Positions 1 to 9,236 are shown, numbered from the stretch's first letter. The stretch: 13,599 nt of DNA from UMGS1908 sp045588795 (GCA_045588795.1 JAZNEY010000042.1:1-13599); one strand, 5' to 3'. The notes: a model not told the origin generated them from the letters alone. Numbers and translations: made by a program.

Positions 1-72
1 AATAGACACACATATATGTTTCTTATTGATTTTATTATTATATCATAACAAAAGGTGAGGTTTTTAAAGACT

Positions 73-2079
73 ATGGCGGAAAAAAAAGATTTAGGTAGCA
101 CCATAACCAAGTTATTAATTCTACTTGCAGTTGGCATTCCAACTTGTTACATTATAGCAATATTATTGCAGATGTTCTTATTTGACAGGTCTGTCGGCGG
201 TGGCGATATAACATCTCTATTGACTTATATCGGCAGTGAAGAAGTAAACCAACTATTTATATTGGTTGTTGGTATTGCATTTATCTTTCTACTTATTTAC
301 TTTACTTCCGACAAAAAGAAAGATGATGGTTTCAAGGGCGAAAAAGACCTTGAAAATGTGCATTGGCTTGAGGGTAAAGAACTTGACAAAGCATATAAAA
401 ATTGTTATTGGAGCGAACTAAAAAACTTTTCTCACGAGGGAATTGCTTTTAAATCAATATATAAAAAGGGCGATATGAAAATTCACTTCACCCCAAACTA
501 CCACGCATTGATTGTTGGTACGACTGGTGTTGGTAAAGGTACTTGTTTCGTTGAGCCAAACATACAAATTTTGTCGCAATTAAAGAACAAACCATCATTA
601 TTTATAACCGACCCAAAGGGCGAACTTTTTGCTCACCACAGTGCAAAACTTAAAAGAGATGGTTACAGGGTTTTAGTACTTGACCTTATGAATCCATATA
701 ATTCGCTAAGATGGAACCCACTTGAATCAATTTACGAAAATTATCAAAGAGCTCTTCATATGGAAGAGGAGATTTTAAAACACACCAGTGATGATGTAAA
801 TCAATATGATTTAATTAAAGTTGGCGACATTAGAAACGAAGAATGGTACGAGTTTGACGGCAAAGCGTTTGCCACTCTGCGTGATGCATTTTTGGAAGTT
901 GAAGTTGAAAAAACAAAAACAAAAGATGAATGTATGGACGATATAAATGATATAGCCTCAGCGATTTGCCCAATCACCGACCCAAAGAATGCGACTTGGG
1001 AGCAAGGTGCAAGAGACTATATGGTCGCAGTTTTAATAGCAATGCTAGAGGACAGCGAAAACCCACAACTTGGAATGACAAAAGAAAGATTTAACTTCTA
1101 CAATATGTACAAAATTGCAATGAATAAAGACAATGATTTTGAGGACGCAAAGGATTATTTCTCTGGCAGAAGTCCACTATCAAAAACTGTGCAACTTTGT
1201 ACTCATATAGTTTACTCAAATGCAAAACAGACAAGAGACTCATATATGTCTACCCTATCCCAAAAACTTGCACTATTTGCAGATAACGGAATTTGTTATT
1301 TAACCGGAACAAACGAAATTGACTTTTCGACATTTGATGATGGACCAACCGCATTTTTCATCAAAATCCCTGATGAAAAACAAACAAGATATGGCCTTGC
1401 AACAGTTTGTATCACTCAAAGCTATAAAGCATTCGTTAAAAAAGCCCGTGATAACGAAGTTATAAGCAAAGATAAATCAAAGGCTCGCAACGCTTCATTA
1501 AAAAGACCAGTATTTTATATTATGGATGAGTTTGCGAATATGCCACAAGTTGCAAACCTTGATAAGATTATCACGGTTGCCCGTTCAAGAAAAATATTCT
1601 TAAATATGATTATTCAAAGTTATGCTCAGCTTGAAAATGTTTACGGAAAGGCAACTGCTTCAATCGTTATGGATAACTGCAACTCAAAATTATTCCTTGG
1701 AACCCCATCACAAGAAACCCGTGAAACATTCAGTAAAGAACTTGGTAATTATCAAATTAAAGTTAGTAGCAAATCAAAAAGTGAGGGCGGAGATAAAAAA
1801 GATGGTGGAACAAGTTCAAGCACCCAACTTCAAAGCCGACCACTTATGTTCCCATCTGACCTAGACAAATTGAAAGAGGGAAATATTATTGTTAAGATTT
1901 TTGGGAACTTCCCAATCAACTCAACAATGACACAATACTGGAAATGCCCAGATATTTACAAAATTGGACAGATGGATATGCCATATATTCCGGGCAGGAG
2001 ACTTAACGAGCAAGAAGTATTCTATGATATAAAAGAAAGAAACAGAAAAATTTTAAATGACTCAAAGTGGTCATACTAA
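73..2079 (+). CDS. VirD4/TraG-family type IV secretion coupling ATPase
   Basis: Predicted membrane-bound ATPase that recruits substrates (relaxase-DNA complexes or proteins) to a type IV secretion channel. Two N-terminal membrane segments (about residues 12-37 and 60-78) precede a large cytosolic ATPase domain. The Walker A motif GTTGVGKGT is at 149-157 (K155) and the Walker B stretch FYIMDEFAN carries D485-E486. The C-terminal third (SRPLMFPSDLDKL, then GNIIVKIFGNFP) is typical of TraG/VirD4 proteins. Length, 668 aa, is normal. An in-frame GTG at 55 would add six residues, but it lies inside the purine-rich AAAGGTGAGG ribosome binding site (51-60), so I chose the ATG at 73. A terminator follows the stop, so this ends its transcription unit. 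No relaxase, VirB4 or other channel gene is in view; they may lie to the left. Family call is strong; the cargo is unknown. Confidence 0.93.
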   Translation: MAEKKDLGSTITKLLILLAVGIPTCYIIAILLQMFLFDRSVGGGDITSLLTYIGSEEVNQLFILVVGIAFIFLLIYFTSDKKKDDGFKGEKDLENVHWLEGKELDKAYKNCYWSELKNFSHEGIAFKSIYKKGDMKIHFTPNYHALIVGTTGVGKGTCFVEPNIQILSQLKNKPSLFITDPKGELFAHHSAKLKRDGYRVLVLDLMNPYNSLRWNPLESIYENYQRALHMEEEILKHTSDDVNQYDLIKVGDIRNEEWYEFDGKAFATLRDAFLEVEVEKTKTKDECMDDINDIASAICPITDPKNATWEQGARDYMVAVLIAMLEDSENPQLGMTKERFNFYNMYKIAMNKDNDFEDAKDYFSGRSPLSKTVQLCTHIVYSNAKQTRDSYMSTLSQKLALFADNGICYLTGTNEIDFSTFDDGPTAFFIKIPDEKQTRYGLATVCITQSYKAFVKKARDNEVISKDKSKARNASLKRPVFYIMDEFANMPQVANLDKIITVARSRKIFLNMIIQSYAQLENVYGKATASIVMDNCNSKLFLGTPSQETRETFSKELGNYQIKVSSKSKSEGGDKKDGGTSSSTQLQSRPLMFPSDLDKLKEGNIIVKIFGNFPINSTMTQYWKCPDIYKIGQMDMPYIPGRRLNEQEVFYDIKERNRKILNDSKWSY

Positions 2080-2096
2080 GAAAACAGCAAATCAAC

Positions 2097-2137
2097 AACA
2101 GACACAAGTCGAGAAAAACTTGTGTCTGTTTGTTTTT
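2097..2137 (+). terminator. Rho-independent terminator after the VirD4-like gene
   Basis: A perfect 13-bp stem (2097-2109 with 2118-2130) encloses the 8-nt loop CGAGAAAA and runs straight into the T-rich tract TTTGTTTTT. It lies 18 nt after the stop codon. It should separate the coupling-protein transcript from the next gene, which has its own promoter. Confidence 0.92.
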
Positions 2138-2287
2138 GCATACTTTTTTTATATTTTAATAACAATTGATAAAATTTTTCAAATTTCCACCCCAACACAC
2201 CTCCACTATGCAAGTCAATAATGAATAAATTTTTATGAAAATATTTAGTATATATTTTAACTTTTTTTCAAATTCGCCCATAATTGT

Positions 2288-2316
2288 TTGCCAAAGGTTA
2301 AAATAATTAATATAAT
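2288..2316 (+). promoter_or_regulatory. Sigma-A promoter of the 982-aa surface protein gene
   Basis: TTGCCA (2288-2293), a 17-nt spacer and a perfect TATAAT (2311-2316). Start of transcription is expected near 2323, giving a leader of about 65 nt. The rest of the 308-base gap 2080-2387 holds only the terminator at 2097-2137 and AT-rich sequence in which I see no gene or other clear structure. Confidence 0.75.
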
Positions 2317-2387
2317 TATACACATAATAAAATAAATATATCCTTAAAGTAGTATGCAGATTTTAGGGAAATGGAGTTAAGTTTCTA

Positions 2388-5336
2388 ATGAAAAAAAAGA
2401 TTATCTCATTAATTATTCTATTATTTATGTCAGTTTCAGCGCTTTCTGTTGGAACAATTCTTTCTGTAAATAAAGGTAATTTAGCTGAAGAAAAGCAGTC
2501 TAATCAAATTGAATCAACAGCACTTGCGTCAGAAACGCCAGAAATTGAAGAACTTGAAGTTATTGGTGATGCAAACTATGTAAGATTTAAAAAATTGTTT
2601 GGAAGTGCAACCAGCGAAAGTCAGCAATATTCAGGACTTTCATCATATCTTGAAATTACATTTGATGCACTTTCGGGAAGCGGAGCCACCAACTTTAAAA
2701 TAAATCGTGCTCGTGGAACTCTTACATTTAATGTAGCAAAAGATGAAATTGGCAACACCATAAAGACATCTACAAGTGGAACATACTACTTCACTTGTGA
2801 GGGAACATATATTGTAAGTTACAAAATCGGTGAAACATCTTACAGTTCTCAATGTTATTTTTCTCCAGAAATCAACCTCCCTGTTCTACAAGGAACTGGC
2901 TCTCGCCAAGAACTAAAGAAAATCCAATACATTGATGACAAATATTATATGATTGGTGATGGTCTAAGCACTATCTCCCAAAAAATATGCTATAACTCCG
3001 ACCTATACAATATACATATAAATAACAGAACAGAAATGGTTGAGGGCGTTGAAGTAAACAAATACGAGACCCCATCAGAAACAAATATTTATGTATTAAC
3101 TATTCCAGCAAACAGTTACGGAACATTAACACTAACCTTTGACTCTAAAAATGGTTATGTAAAAAGAACAATTGAAATTGTCGTTGTAAACCCAGCATAT
3201 GAAAAATCATTCATTTTATATGATGAAAATGGAAAACCAACCACAAAAGATTTTAATGATTACAAGTTCGGAACAGACACAAAAACACAAAGTGACTATT
3301 ATGTATTCAACAGCAAAGCAACATTAAATTTATCTCCAAGCAGAAACCTTGTTGATACAAACGGCGCAAGATATTATCAACTTGTACAAGCTGGAACCGA
3401 GCCAACCGACGAAGAATTGCAACTTGCAGAGAACAACCTAAACAAGGTTAGAACTGAATGTGTTAAACTATTAAACCTTTATTCAACAGAGACTGAAAGA
3501 AATTCAAGCAACACATCAAGTTCTGTTCACAGCAGAATATTAATTGACACACCAAACGGACCAACTTGGTCAAAAGATTTTGAGCCAAAAGACCACTCAA
3601 TGTTTGAAGTGTCCACTGCCCTATCCTTTTCGGAAAAGACCTCATTAAATGAATCAATTGTAAATTTCAAAATAATAACAAAAGTTCCAACAACTGATTC
3701 GAAATATGATTTTGCAGTATACCTAACAGGCTCAAACACCACTGATGAGGCTCTAAACTACATCAATACTTGCCTGTATGGTTATTTATTTGATGGAGCA
3801 ACAATCCACACACAAAACGCAAACACAATTGTAAGGTCAACCTCTGGGAAAAAATACAACTATTTTGTTAACGGAACAGAGGACACAATGATTAGCGATA
3901 TTATCAATGTAATCAAAGACACCGCAACAGGTATAAATGATTACAACATCAGAATCAGAACGACCAACCAAACACTTACCAATGATACAGCATTCGAAGA
4001 ATTTTATTGCTTCAATTTCACGGTCAAATATTACAATAATTATTCATTCTTCTATTACTGCTTAACTGATTATGCTTCAATTTTGAATAGCAAAGCATAT
4101 ATCAACAACCCTATTCAAAGCCCAGTTGTAAAACCACTTGCCAACCAAACATTAAATATTGGCGGTTCAAATGCAACACTTGACTATGACAGTCAATGTA
4201 TACCGGTTTATATGCAACTTACATACAACGGAAATGTTTACGAAAACTTCTATGATTTAAAATCTGGAGATGAAGTTTCATTCACAGAATATGGAAATTA
4301 TGTATTAGAATTATACACTTTCCCAACATATGAATTTTGTAAAAACTTCGTCAACTATTGGACAGAGTCAATATCTCTTTCGAAATATTATACAAGAATT
4401 GAATTTGTAATTGATGGCCCAAACATCACAGTAACAAGCACAGATGGAAGTGGCAACCCAATGGTTGTAACAAATAATATGTATGTAAACGGCGGTATTT
4501 CATTTGAAGTAATGCTACGCGAAGAACTCGGTGAAACATTTGAAGTATATAAAAACAATGAGTTATATTACTCAAACAATATATCAACTTATGATATGGA
4601 TGCTCACCCACTAACAATTGGCAGAAATAATATTGCCACATGGAAAATAGTTGTTCTTGATGCGAACAGAAATGTATTAAGGTCGACAACCTTTATGTTG
4701 ACAGACACTACCTACCAAGGCATTTCAATCAATCACCACGCAGATTATGAGGACCTCACAATTTACAAAAAAGACAACTCAACTGGTGGATATCTTCCAC
4801 TTGAAAAAGCAATATGTTATCACATAACTGATGCCGGTGCATACAGAATAAAAGTTACAAATGGAGAAAAAATTTATTTCAATGTAAAAGATATTACTGG
4901 AGTAACAAATGTACGCTCAGCATCACTATTCATAACCAATTATGTAAATTTTGATGTTGTAGACCCATTCTTTCAAATAGAATTTGCAACAGGTGGTCCT
5001 GGTGAAAGCATTACCGAAAAGGTTGAAATGTCAACCGTCAATGGTGTCGGTATAAAACTTGTTGAAATTTACAAAGATGGCGAAAAAATTGCAGAACATA
5101 ATCCATCTGAGTCTGGCGGTCTTGCAGGGCTACTTGGAAGTTCTACCTCATTTTCAGACACCGGAATCTACACATTTAGAATCATTGACCAATTCGGAAA
5201 CCAATATGATGTTCAAATTCAAAAATTCTACAAAGCCAATGTTGCACTTATCTTATTATTAATAATTACAGCATTTGGACTTGTATTCTTGGTTTACTTC
5301 ATATTCAGGTCTAAAAGAGGTCTTAAAGTTAAATAA
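2388..5336 (+). CDS. Large secreted, C-terminally membrane-anchored surface protein
   Basis: Not recognised as a named family. The 982-residue protein begins with a signal peptide (KKK, then a hydrophobic stretch to about residue 25) followed by a polar linker. It ends with one membrane segment (about 952-973) and the short basic tail RSKRGLKVK, so almost the whole chain should face outside, held in the cytoplasmic membrane rather than by a sortase LPXTG signal. The body is rich in N, T, Y and alternating beta-prone segments. The stretches near 730-800 and 875-945 (for example DTGIYTFRIIDQFGN) resemble bacterial Ig-like beta-sandwich domains. The start has GGAG at 2373-2376, 11 nt before the ATG. 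It follows a coupling-protein gene but has its own promoter, so a shared role in secretion or cell contact is only an inference. Confidence 0.85.
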   Translation: MKKKIISLIILLFMSVSALSVGTILSVNKGNLAEEKQSNQIESTALASETPEIEELEVIGDANYVRFKKLFGSATSESQQYSGLSSYLEITFDALSGSGATNFKINRARGTLTFNVAKDEIGNTIKTSTSGTYYFTCEGTYIVSYKIGETSYSSQCYFSPEINLPVLQGTGSRQELKKIQYIDDKYYMIGDGLSTISQKICYNSDLYNIHINNRTEMVEGVEVNKYETPSETNIYVLTIPANSYGTLTLTFDSKNGYVKRTIEIVVVNPAYEKSFILYDENGKPTTKDFNDYKFGTDTKTQSDYYVFNSKATLNLSPSRNLVDTNGARYYQLVQAGTEPTDEELQLAENNLNKVRTECVKLLNLYSTETERNSSNTSSSVHSRILIDTPNGPTWSKDFEPKDHSMFEVSTALSFSEKTSLNESIVNFKIITKVPTTDSKYDFAVYLTGSNTTDEALNYINTCLYGYLFDGATIHTQNANTIVRSTSGKKYNYFVNGTEDTMISDIINVIKDTATGINDYNIRIRTTNQTLTNDTAFEEFYCFNFTVKYYNNYSFFYYCLTDYASILNSKAYINNPIQSPVVKPLANQTLNIGGSNATLDYDSQCIPVYMQLTYNGNVYENFYDLKSGDEVSFTEYGNYVLELYTFPTYEFCKNFVNYWTESISLSKYYTRIEFVIDGPNITVTSTDGSGNPMVVTNNMYVNGGISFEVMLREELGETFEVYKNNELYYSNNISTYDMDAHPLTIGRNNIATWKIVVLDANRNVLRSTTFMLTDTTYQGISINHHADYEDLTIYKKDNSTGGYLPLEKAICYHITDAGAYRIKVTNGEKIYFNVKDITGVTNVRSASLFITNYVNFDVVDPFFQIEFATGGPGESITEKVEMSTVNGVGIKLVEIYKDGEKIAEHNPSESGGLAGLLGSSTSFSDTGIYTFRIIDQFGNQYDVQIQKFYKANVALILLLIITAFGLVFLVYFIFRSKRGLKVK

Positions 5337-5342
5337 TCAAAC

Positions 5343-5380
5343 AAAAAAAAGTCTTAACAGTTTTGTTAAGGCTTTTTATT
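5343..5380. terminator. Two-way terminator between the surface protein gene and gpr
   Basis: A 9-bp stem (5351-5359 with 5364-5372, one G-T wobble) with a GTTT loop. A run of eight A precedes it and TTTTTATTTT follows, so it can act on both strands. It ends the plus-strand surface-protein transcript and the minus-strand gpr transcript; the gpr stop codon (5376-5378) lies inside the tract. Confidence 0.85.
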
Positions 5381-6206
5381 TTAGAAGAACACTATTTAAA
5401 GCGCTTGCAATCACGCGTGAAGAAAAATCAACAATTGCATCAACTTCTTTTGGAGCTAAGATCACCCCTCTCAAGCCCTCTTCACTTCCAATGAATTGAT
5501 AGGCATGTGCCTGACATTTTTCTTTTAATTTCATAAGGGAAACCAATTCAAACAAATATGATTTAAAATGGACAACAATTGGGACACCGACAGCGATAAC
5601 AGGCACGCCAAGTGTTGACTTAGATAGTTCAAAAGGACTGTGTTTACCACTTCCAGAGCCAGGAGAAATTCCCCCAGTTGATATTTGAAAAGACCGCCCA
5701 ATCCGGTTAAAGTTACGGCTTGCAAGACTATCAATGACAACAACAAGGTCAGGACTAACAAGAGATATTGCAAGTTTTACAAGTTCGTTGCTTTCAATCC
5801 CAGTATTTCCACAAACATTTGGACTAATTTTAGAAACTTTTCTTTTATAATTAGATGGTGGGTCGAGCCTAGAAATGACAGCGGGACCAAGTGAATCGCT
5901 GACAAGGTTATCATTCCCGACACCAACAAAAAGTATATTATTTTTGTTTTTGAATAGTTTTTCAAAGTCTAAAACAAGTCCATCAATGAGTTCTTTCGAG
6001 AACGAAAACTCATCTTTTAGTTCATAAGTAATATACTCCCCCTCAGGCTTCCCGAACTCATTATCAGCCTGTAAATGAACTGATGTTTTAGTAAAATTTT
6101 TATTTTTGTCGCTTACCGAGACCCTGCTGTCGAGATTTAAAAAGGAGGCATTTTCGCTATCGAAATAATCAATAACAAGGTCTGAACTATATATATTATT
6201 TTTCAT
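5376..6206 (-). CDS. gpr: Germination protease GPR (small acid-soluble spore protein endopeptidase), short form
   Basis: GPR is made in the forespore and degrades small acid-soluble DNA-binding spore proteins when the spore germinates. Family signatures: GVGNDNLVSDSLGP (95-108), PNVCGNTGIESNE (129-141), IDSLASR (158-164), FQISTGGISPGSGSGK (173-188), TLGVPVIAVGVPIVV (198-212) and APKEVDAIVD (251-260). The two proposed catalytic aspartates of the B. megaterium enzyme appear conserved as D104 and D159. At 276 aa it is much shorter than Bacillus GPR (about 370); most loss is between GVPIVV and APKEVD. The usual SDTGI reads STGGI here. The start is uncertain: I chose the ATG at 6206 because the family-like YSSDLVID follows it, but a GTG at 6230 would add eight residues and neither has a good ribosome binding site. 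I could not identify a forespore promoter. Its position beside rpsT, holA and comEC matches Bacillus. Confidence 0.92.
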   Translation of the reverse strand: MKNNIYSSDLVIDYFDSENASFLNLDSRVSVSDKNKNFTKTSVHLQADNEFGKPEGEYITYELKDEFSFSKELIDGLVLDFEKLFKNKNNILFVGVGNDNLVSDSLGPAVISRLDPPSNYKRKVSKISPNVCGNTGIESNELVKLAISLVSPDLVVVIDSLASRNFNRIGRSFQISTGGISPGSGSGKHSPFELSKSTLGVPVIAVGVPIVVHFKSYLFELVSLMKLKEKCQAHAYQFIGSEEGLRGVILAPKEVDAIVDFSSRVIASALNSVLLK

Positions 6207-6261
6207 ATATATAATTATTTCAAATAACACATAAAATAAAACAAAAAATTTTTAAAAACAC

Positions 6262-6290
6262 TTGCAATAAAGAAACATATGTGGTAAAAT
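6262..6290 (+). promoter_or_regulatory. Sigma-A promoter of rpsT
   Basis: TTGCAA (6262-6267), a 17-nt spacer, and TAAAAT (6285-6290) preceded by TGG, an extended -10. Transcription should start near 6297, leaving a leader of only about 25 nt. That is too short for the S20 autoregulatory leader known in enterics. Confidence 0.8.
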
Positions 6291-6321
6291 TCCTATGTAT
6301 TAAAGAAAGGAGCAAATGAAA

Positions 6322-6597
6322 ATGGCAAACATTAAATCAGCAGAGAAGAGAATTGATGTAATTGAAAGAAACACTGCCAGAAACAAAAGCAACAAGTCTC
6401 GTATGAAGACACAAATCAAGAAGTATACTCAAGCAATTGAGGCTCATGATGTTGCAAAGGCAGAAGAATTACTTCCAAAGACTTTTGAAGTTATTGACAA
6501 AACCGTTTCTAAGGGTGCTATTCACAAAAACCAAGCAAACCGCAGAAAAGGAATTCTTGCAAGCGAACTTGACAACTTAAAGAAAGAATCAAAGTAA
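6322..6597 (+). CDS. rpsT: 30S ribosomal protein S20
   Basis: S20 binds 16S rRNA in the small ribosomal subunit. The 91-residue protein begins MANIKSAEKR and has the family's Lys/Arg-rich helices (NTARNKSNKSRMKTQIKKY and the KGAIHKNQANRRKG segment near 70-83). An ATG six bases earlier (6316) would add M-K, but AAAGGAG at 6306-6312 is only 3 nt from that codon and 9 nt from the ATG at 6322. The canonical MANIKSA N-terminus also supports 6322. It is monocistronic: its own promoter lies upstream and a terminator follows. It sits opposite in strand to gpr and holA, as in Bacillus. Confidence 0.97.
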   Translation: MANIKSAEKRIDVIERNTARNKSNKSRMKTQIKKYTQAIEAHDVAKAEELLPKTFEVIDKTVSKGAIHKNQANRRKGILASELDNLKKESK

Positions 6598-6628
6598 GTT
6601 TTTGAAAGTGGTTTAAAATATATAAATG

Positions 6629-6659
6629 AAAAAGCGAGTCAAACGACTCGCTATTTTTT
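6629..6659. terminator. Two-way terminator between rpsT and holA
   Basis: An 8-bp GC-containing stem, AGCGAGTC (6633-6640) with GACTCGCT (6645-6652), and the loop AAAC. Five A precede it and ATTTTTT follows, so it can stop both rpsT (plus) and comEC-holA (minus). Confidence 0.9.
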
Positions 6660-6674
6660 GTTTGTTAAAAATTG

Positions 6675-7649
6675 TTAAACTTTTCTAATCATAAGGATTT
6701 TGCAGATTGCATAAGTTACAGAATTTTGTATTGGTGCCCTGCCCGCTTTTATATCAAATTCAAGACTTGATAGTTGGTCGGTAACCTTTTTAAGTTCTTT
6801 TGGAGTAAACTTAGAGGCTTGAATTCTGCTCATCTTAATTGAGTAAGGCTTAACTTTAAATATTGCACCAAGTTCCTCATCACTCTTTTTAGAAAGCACT
6901 ATATAGAGGAGTTTTCTAAAACTTTGATAAAGATATTGAATAATTCCAATTGGGTATTTTTCGTGTGCTAAAATGGTTTGAGTTATATTAAAAACCTTGT
7001 CAGAATCTCCCTTTGAAATGGCATCTGTGAGTTCATAAATTTGATATTCTTTGTCTGGAACGACATATTTTTCTACCAAATCCATTCCAATAACATCATC
7101 ACCCATAGTCATAAGTTTATCAAGTTCTGTACTAATTCTTGCAAGGCTTTGATTTGAATATTCGATTAAAAGAGCAACCGCCCCCTCTTCGATATTTAGC
7201 CCGCCTTTATTAACTCTATTTACAATCCACTTTTTAAGGGTTGCCTCATCTAGTTTATTACAGTCAACAACCACCGAAATATTTTTCATTTTCCGAGAGA
7301 ACTCGTTTAAAGTGCTTGAAAGGAATACGAAAATAGTAGATTCCGCCCCACCGCCTTTAATAAACTTTTCGAATTTCTGATAGTCTGCCACCTTTAAAGA
7401 CGTATCCCAAACGACCACAAGCCTTTTATCATCACCAAAAGGAAGTGCTGACGCAGAAGCTATAATGTCATCAAGTGTATACTTCGCCTCATTATTAAAG
7501 ACCGTTTTATTCATATCAGAAAACTTTAGGTCAACTTTCTTTTCAATAAGTTCAAGAGCATTAATTAAAACAAATCTATCATCACCCTCAAGACTATAAA
7601 TCCCAGCAACCGAGTCTTTTAAAGATGATTTCAACTCAACGAATTTCAT
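6675..7649 (-). CDS. holA: DNA polymerase III delta subunit (clamp loader)
   Basis: Delta is the clamp-loader subunit that opens the sliding clamp. The 324-residue length is normal for Bacillota HolA. Family features include GIYSLEGDDRFVLINAL near residues 16-32, ASALPFGDDKRLVVVWD (66-82, matching the family's LPFF...RLVVV strand) and the C-terminal helical collar with KPYSIKM and the closing ISYA-like VTYAICKILM. The ATG overlaps the comEC stop as ATGA, with GGAGGG (7655-7660) five bases upstream, so translation is coupled to comEC. The comEC-holA order matches Bacillus subtilis (comEC and yqeN/holA). Confidence 0.93.
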   Translation of the reverse strand: MKFVELKSSLKDSVAGIYSLEGDDRFVLINALELIEKKVDLKFSDMNKTVFNNEAKYTLDDIIASASALPFGDDKRLVVVWDTSLKVADYQKFEKFIKGGGAESTIFVFLSSTLNEFSRKMKNISVVVDCNKLDEATLKKWIVNRVNKGGLNIEEGAVALLIEYSNQSLARISTELDKLMTMGDDVIGMDLVEKYVVPDKEYQIYELTDAISKGDSDKVFNITQTILAHEKYPIGIIQYLYQSFRKLLYIVLSKKSDEELGAIFKVKPYSIKMSRIQASKFTPKELKKVTDQLSSLEFDIKAGRAPIQNSVTYAICKILMIRKV

Positions 7650-9208
7650 ACAAACCCTCCATCAATTTCACTTTCCAAAACATCATATACTTCACTTACC
7701 ACTGTCATTCCAATAATGCAAGCCACAATTCCAACAATAACTGCCTTTTGTTTTCTAGATAGAAATACATAATCACTTAGAATAAATATTGCAATCAAAC
7801 CAAGCACTACGCCGACAATATTTGTTGAAAACAATACAGACACACCTTTCATATTTGCAATCGAGCCGGCAATTATGTTTACAAGATTGAACACAAAATT
7901 TGGAACTATGAGAGCAAAATCCAAAACTGGAATTATTGACACAATCATCACAAACACAAACAGCAAACTAAATGAAATACTTACAATAGGTATTATAATG
8001 AAATTAGTAAAAATTGCAAGTATTGAGCAAGAATTAAAATAATATGCAATAATCAAACTTGAGCCAATAAAAGTTGAGCAACAAACTGATAAACTTCCAG
8101 CAAGTTTCTGAGGCAAATATATTTTGAAAAATCTTAAAATTGGAGGCGACAAAGTAAAGAGCGAGAACACCACCGCAAAACTCAACTCAAACCCAACATC
8201 AAACAAGTCAAACGGATTAAAAAGTAATATGATTGTTCCAGCAAGCCCAAGCCCCGAAAGCCCATCATAAAGTTTTCCTCTTGCCCGTGCATAGTAAATA
8301 ACAGTTGTCATTAAAACCGCTCTTACAGCAGATATTGCAAAATCGCACAAATAAAGATAAAGGGCAATAAAAATAGTTGTAATTAAAAGTGAAATATAAT
8401 ACTTGCCTTTAACAAATTTTTTGATAAAACAATAAACAACAGAAACAACCAGTCCAATGTGCAAGCCTGACACCGCAAGAATATGAGCAAGACCTGTAAC
8501 AGAGTAAACATTTCTCATATCATCATCAAGCCTATCTTTATCACCAAACAGCATTGCATATTCAAGTTCAGCAACCAGCACAACTGAGTTTGTTTCAATC
8601 AATTTCTCGTGAACCACTCGTTTAAATCTGTCTTTCAGTTTTGATGATTTATCAAACTCGGGCTTAACAGATGAATTTTTGTAGGCAACAATCGTTTGGT
8701 CATCAGCAATAATTTTACTATTCACATCTCTGACATAAATATTTGCCTTTAACTTTACAAAGTCGCCACGAACAATATTTTCATCTACGCCATCAAACAT
8801 ATAAACCTTGCAAGAGCCATTCGAGGTTTCATCAATTCCCTCAATGTAAATATTTTTCAAATATATGACATTTTCATTATAATTTACTTTTGAGATTTCG
8901 CCAGTTATTGTATAACTACCATTTTCAATCTTTTCAAAATCTCGACCAAGATGCGAAGATTTTATAATAGTCGAGCAAACCGCCATAATAAACACGAGAG
9001 TTACCAAGCAGACATACAAAATGACCTTTGCGAACTTTCTTCCCAAAACAAATCCTAAAACAAAAATGTTGCTTGCCACTACCAAAAGTACTATTGGAAA
9101 CAATATTTGCAAGTTGTCAAAACATAATGTTGCTCTTGCAAAAACGACACCCAAAATACTCACAATAAAAGAAACAAAGGCAAGCCTAAAATTCAAAAGT
9201 TTCTTCAT
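7646..9208 (-). CDS. comEC: ComEC/Rec2 DNA-uptake channel, form without the C-terminal metallo-beta-lactamase domain
   Basis: ComEC forms the membrane channel through which single-stranded DNA enters during transformation. The 520-residue protein has N-terminal membrane segments (about 5-82), a soluble OB-fold-like part (about 95-180) and a polytopic competence domain (about 205-500). The core signatures are present: GLAHILAVSGLHIGL (239-253), AISAVRAVLM (291-300) and DVGFELSF (337-344). The chain stops at a last membrane helix plus a short acidic tail, so the metallo-beta-lactamase domain of full ComEC (usually near 750-800 aa) is missing. The sequence ends cleanly in an ATGA overlap with holA, so this is not an obvious frameshift. 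No comEA or comEB is adjacent. The start is the ATG at 9208 with only a weak GGA; a consensus promoter lies just upstream. Confidence 0.94.
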   Translation of the reverse strand: MKKLLNFRLAFVSFIVSILGVVFARATLCFDNLQILFPIVLLVVASNIFVLGFVLGRKFAKVILYVCLVTLVFIMAVCSTIIKSSHLGRDFEKIENGSYTITGEISKVNYNENVIYLKNIYIEGIDETSNGSCKVYMFDGVDENIVRGDFVKLKANIYVRDVNSKIIADDQTIVAYKNSSVKPEFDKSSKLKDRFKRVVHEKLIETNSVVLVAELEYAMLFGDKDRLDDDMRNVYSVTGLAHILAVSGLHIGLVVSVVYCFIKKFVKGKYYISLLITTIFIALYLYLCDFAISAVRAVLMTTVIYYARARGKLYDGLSGLGLAGTIILLFNPFDLFDVGFELSFAVVFSLFTLSPPILRFFKIYLPQKLAGSLSVCCSTFIGSSLIIAYYFNSCSILAIFTNFIIIPIVSISFSLLFVFVMIVSIIPVLDFALIVPNFVFNLVNIIAGSIANMKGVSVLFSTNIVGVVLGLIAIFILSDYVFLSRKQKAVIVGIVACIIGMTVVSEVYDVLESEIDGGFV

Positions 9209-9236
9209 ATTTTTCCAAAAAATTTAAATAAATCTC

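Noticed and set aside
1..54. A promoter for the coupling-protein gene
   Set aside because: No pair of -35 and -10 boxes with acceptable spacing was found; the gene may be transcribed from further upstream.
55..72. GTG at 55 as the start of the coupling protein
   Set aside because: The GTG is part of the purine-rich ribosome binding site that serves the ATG at 73, and no such site lies before it.
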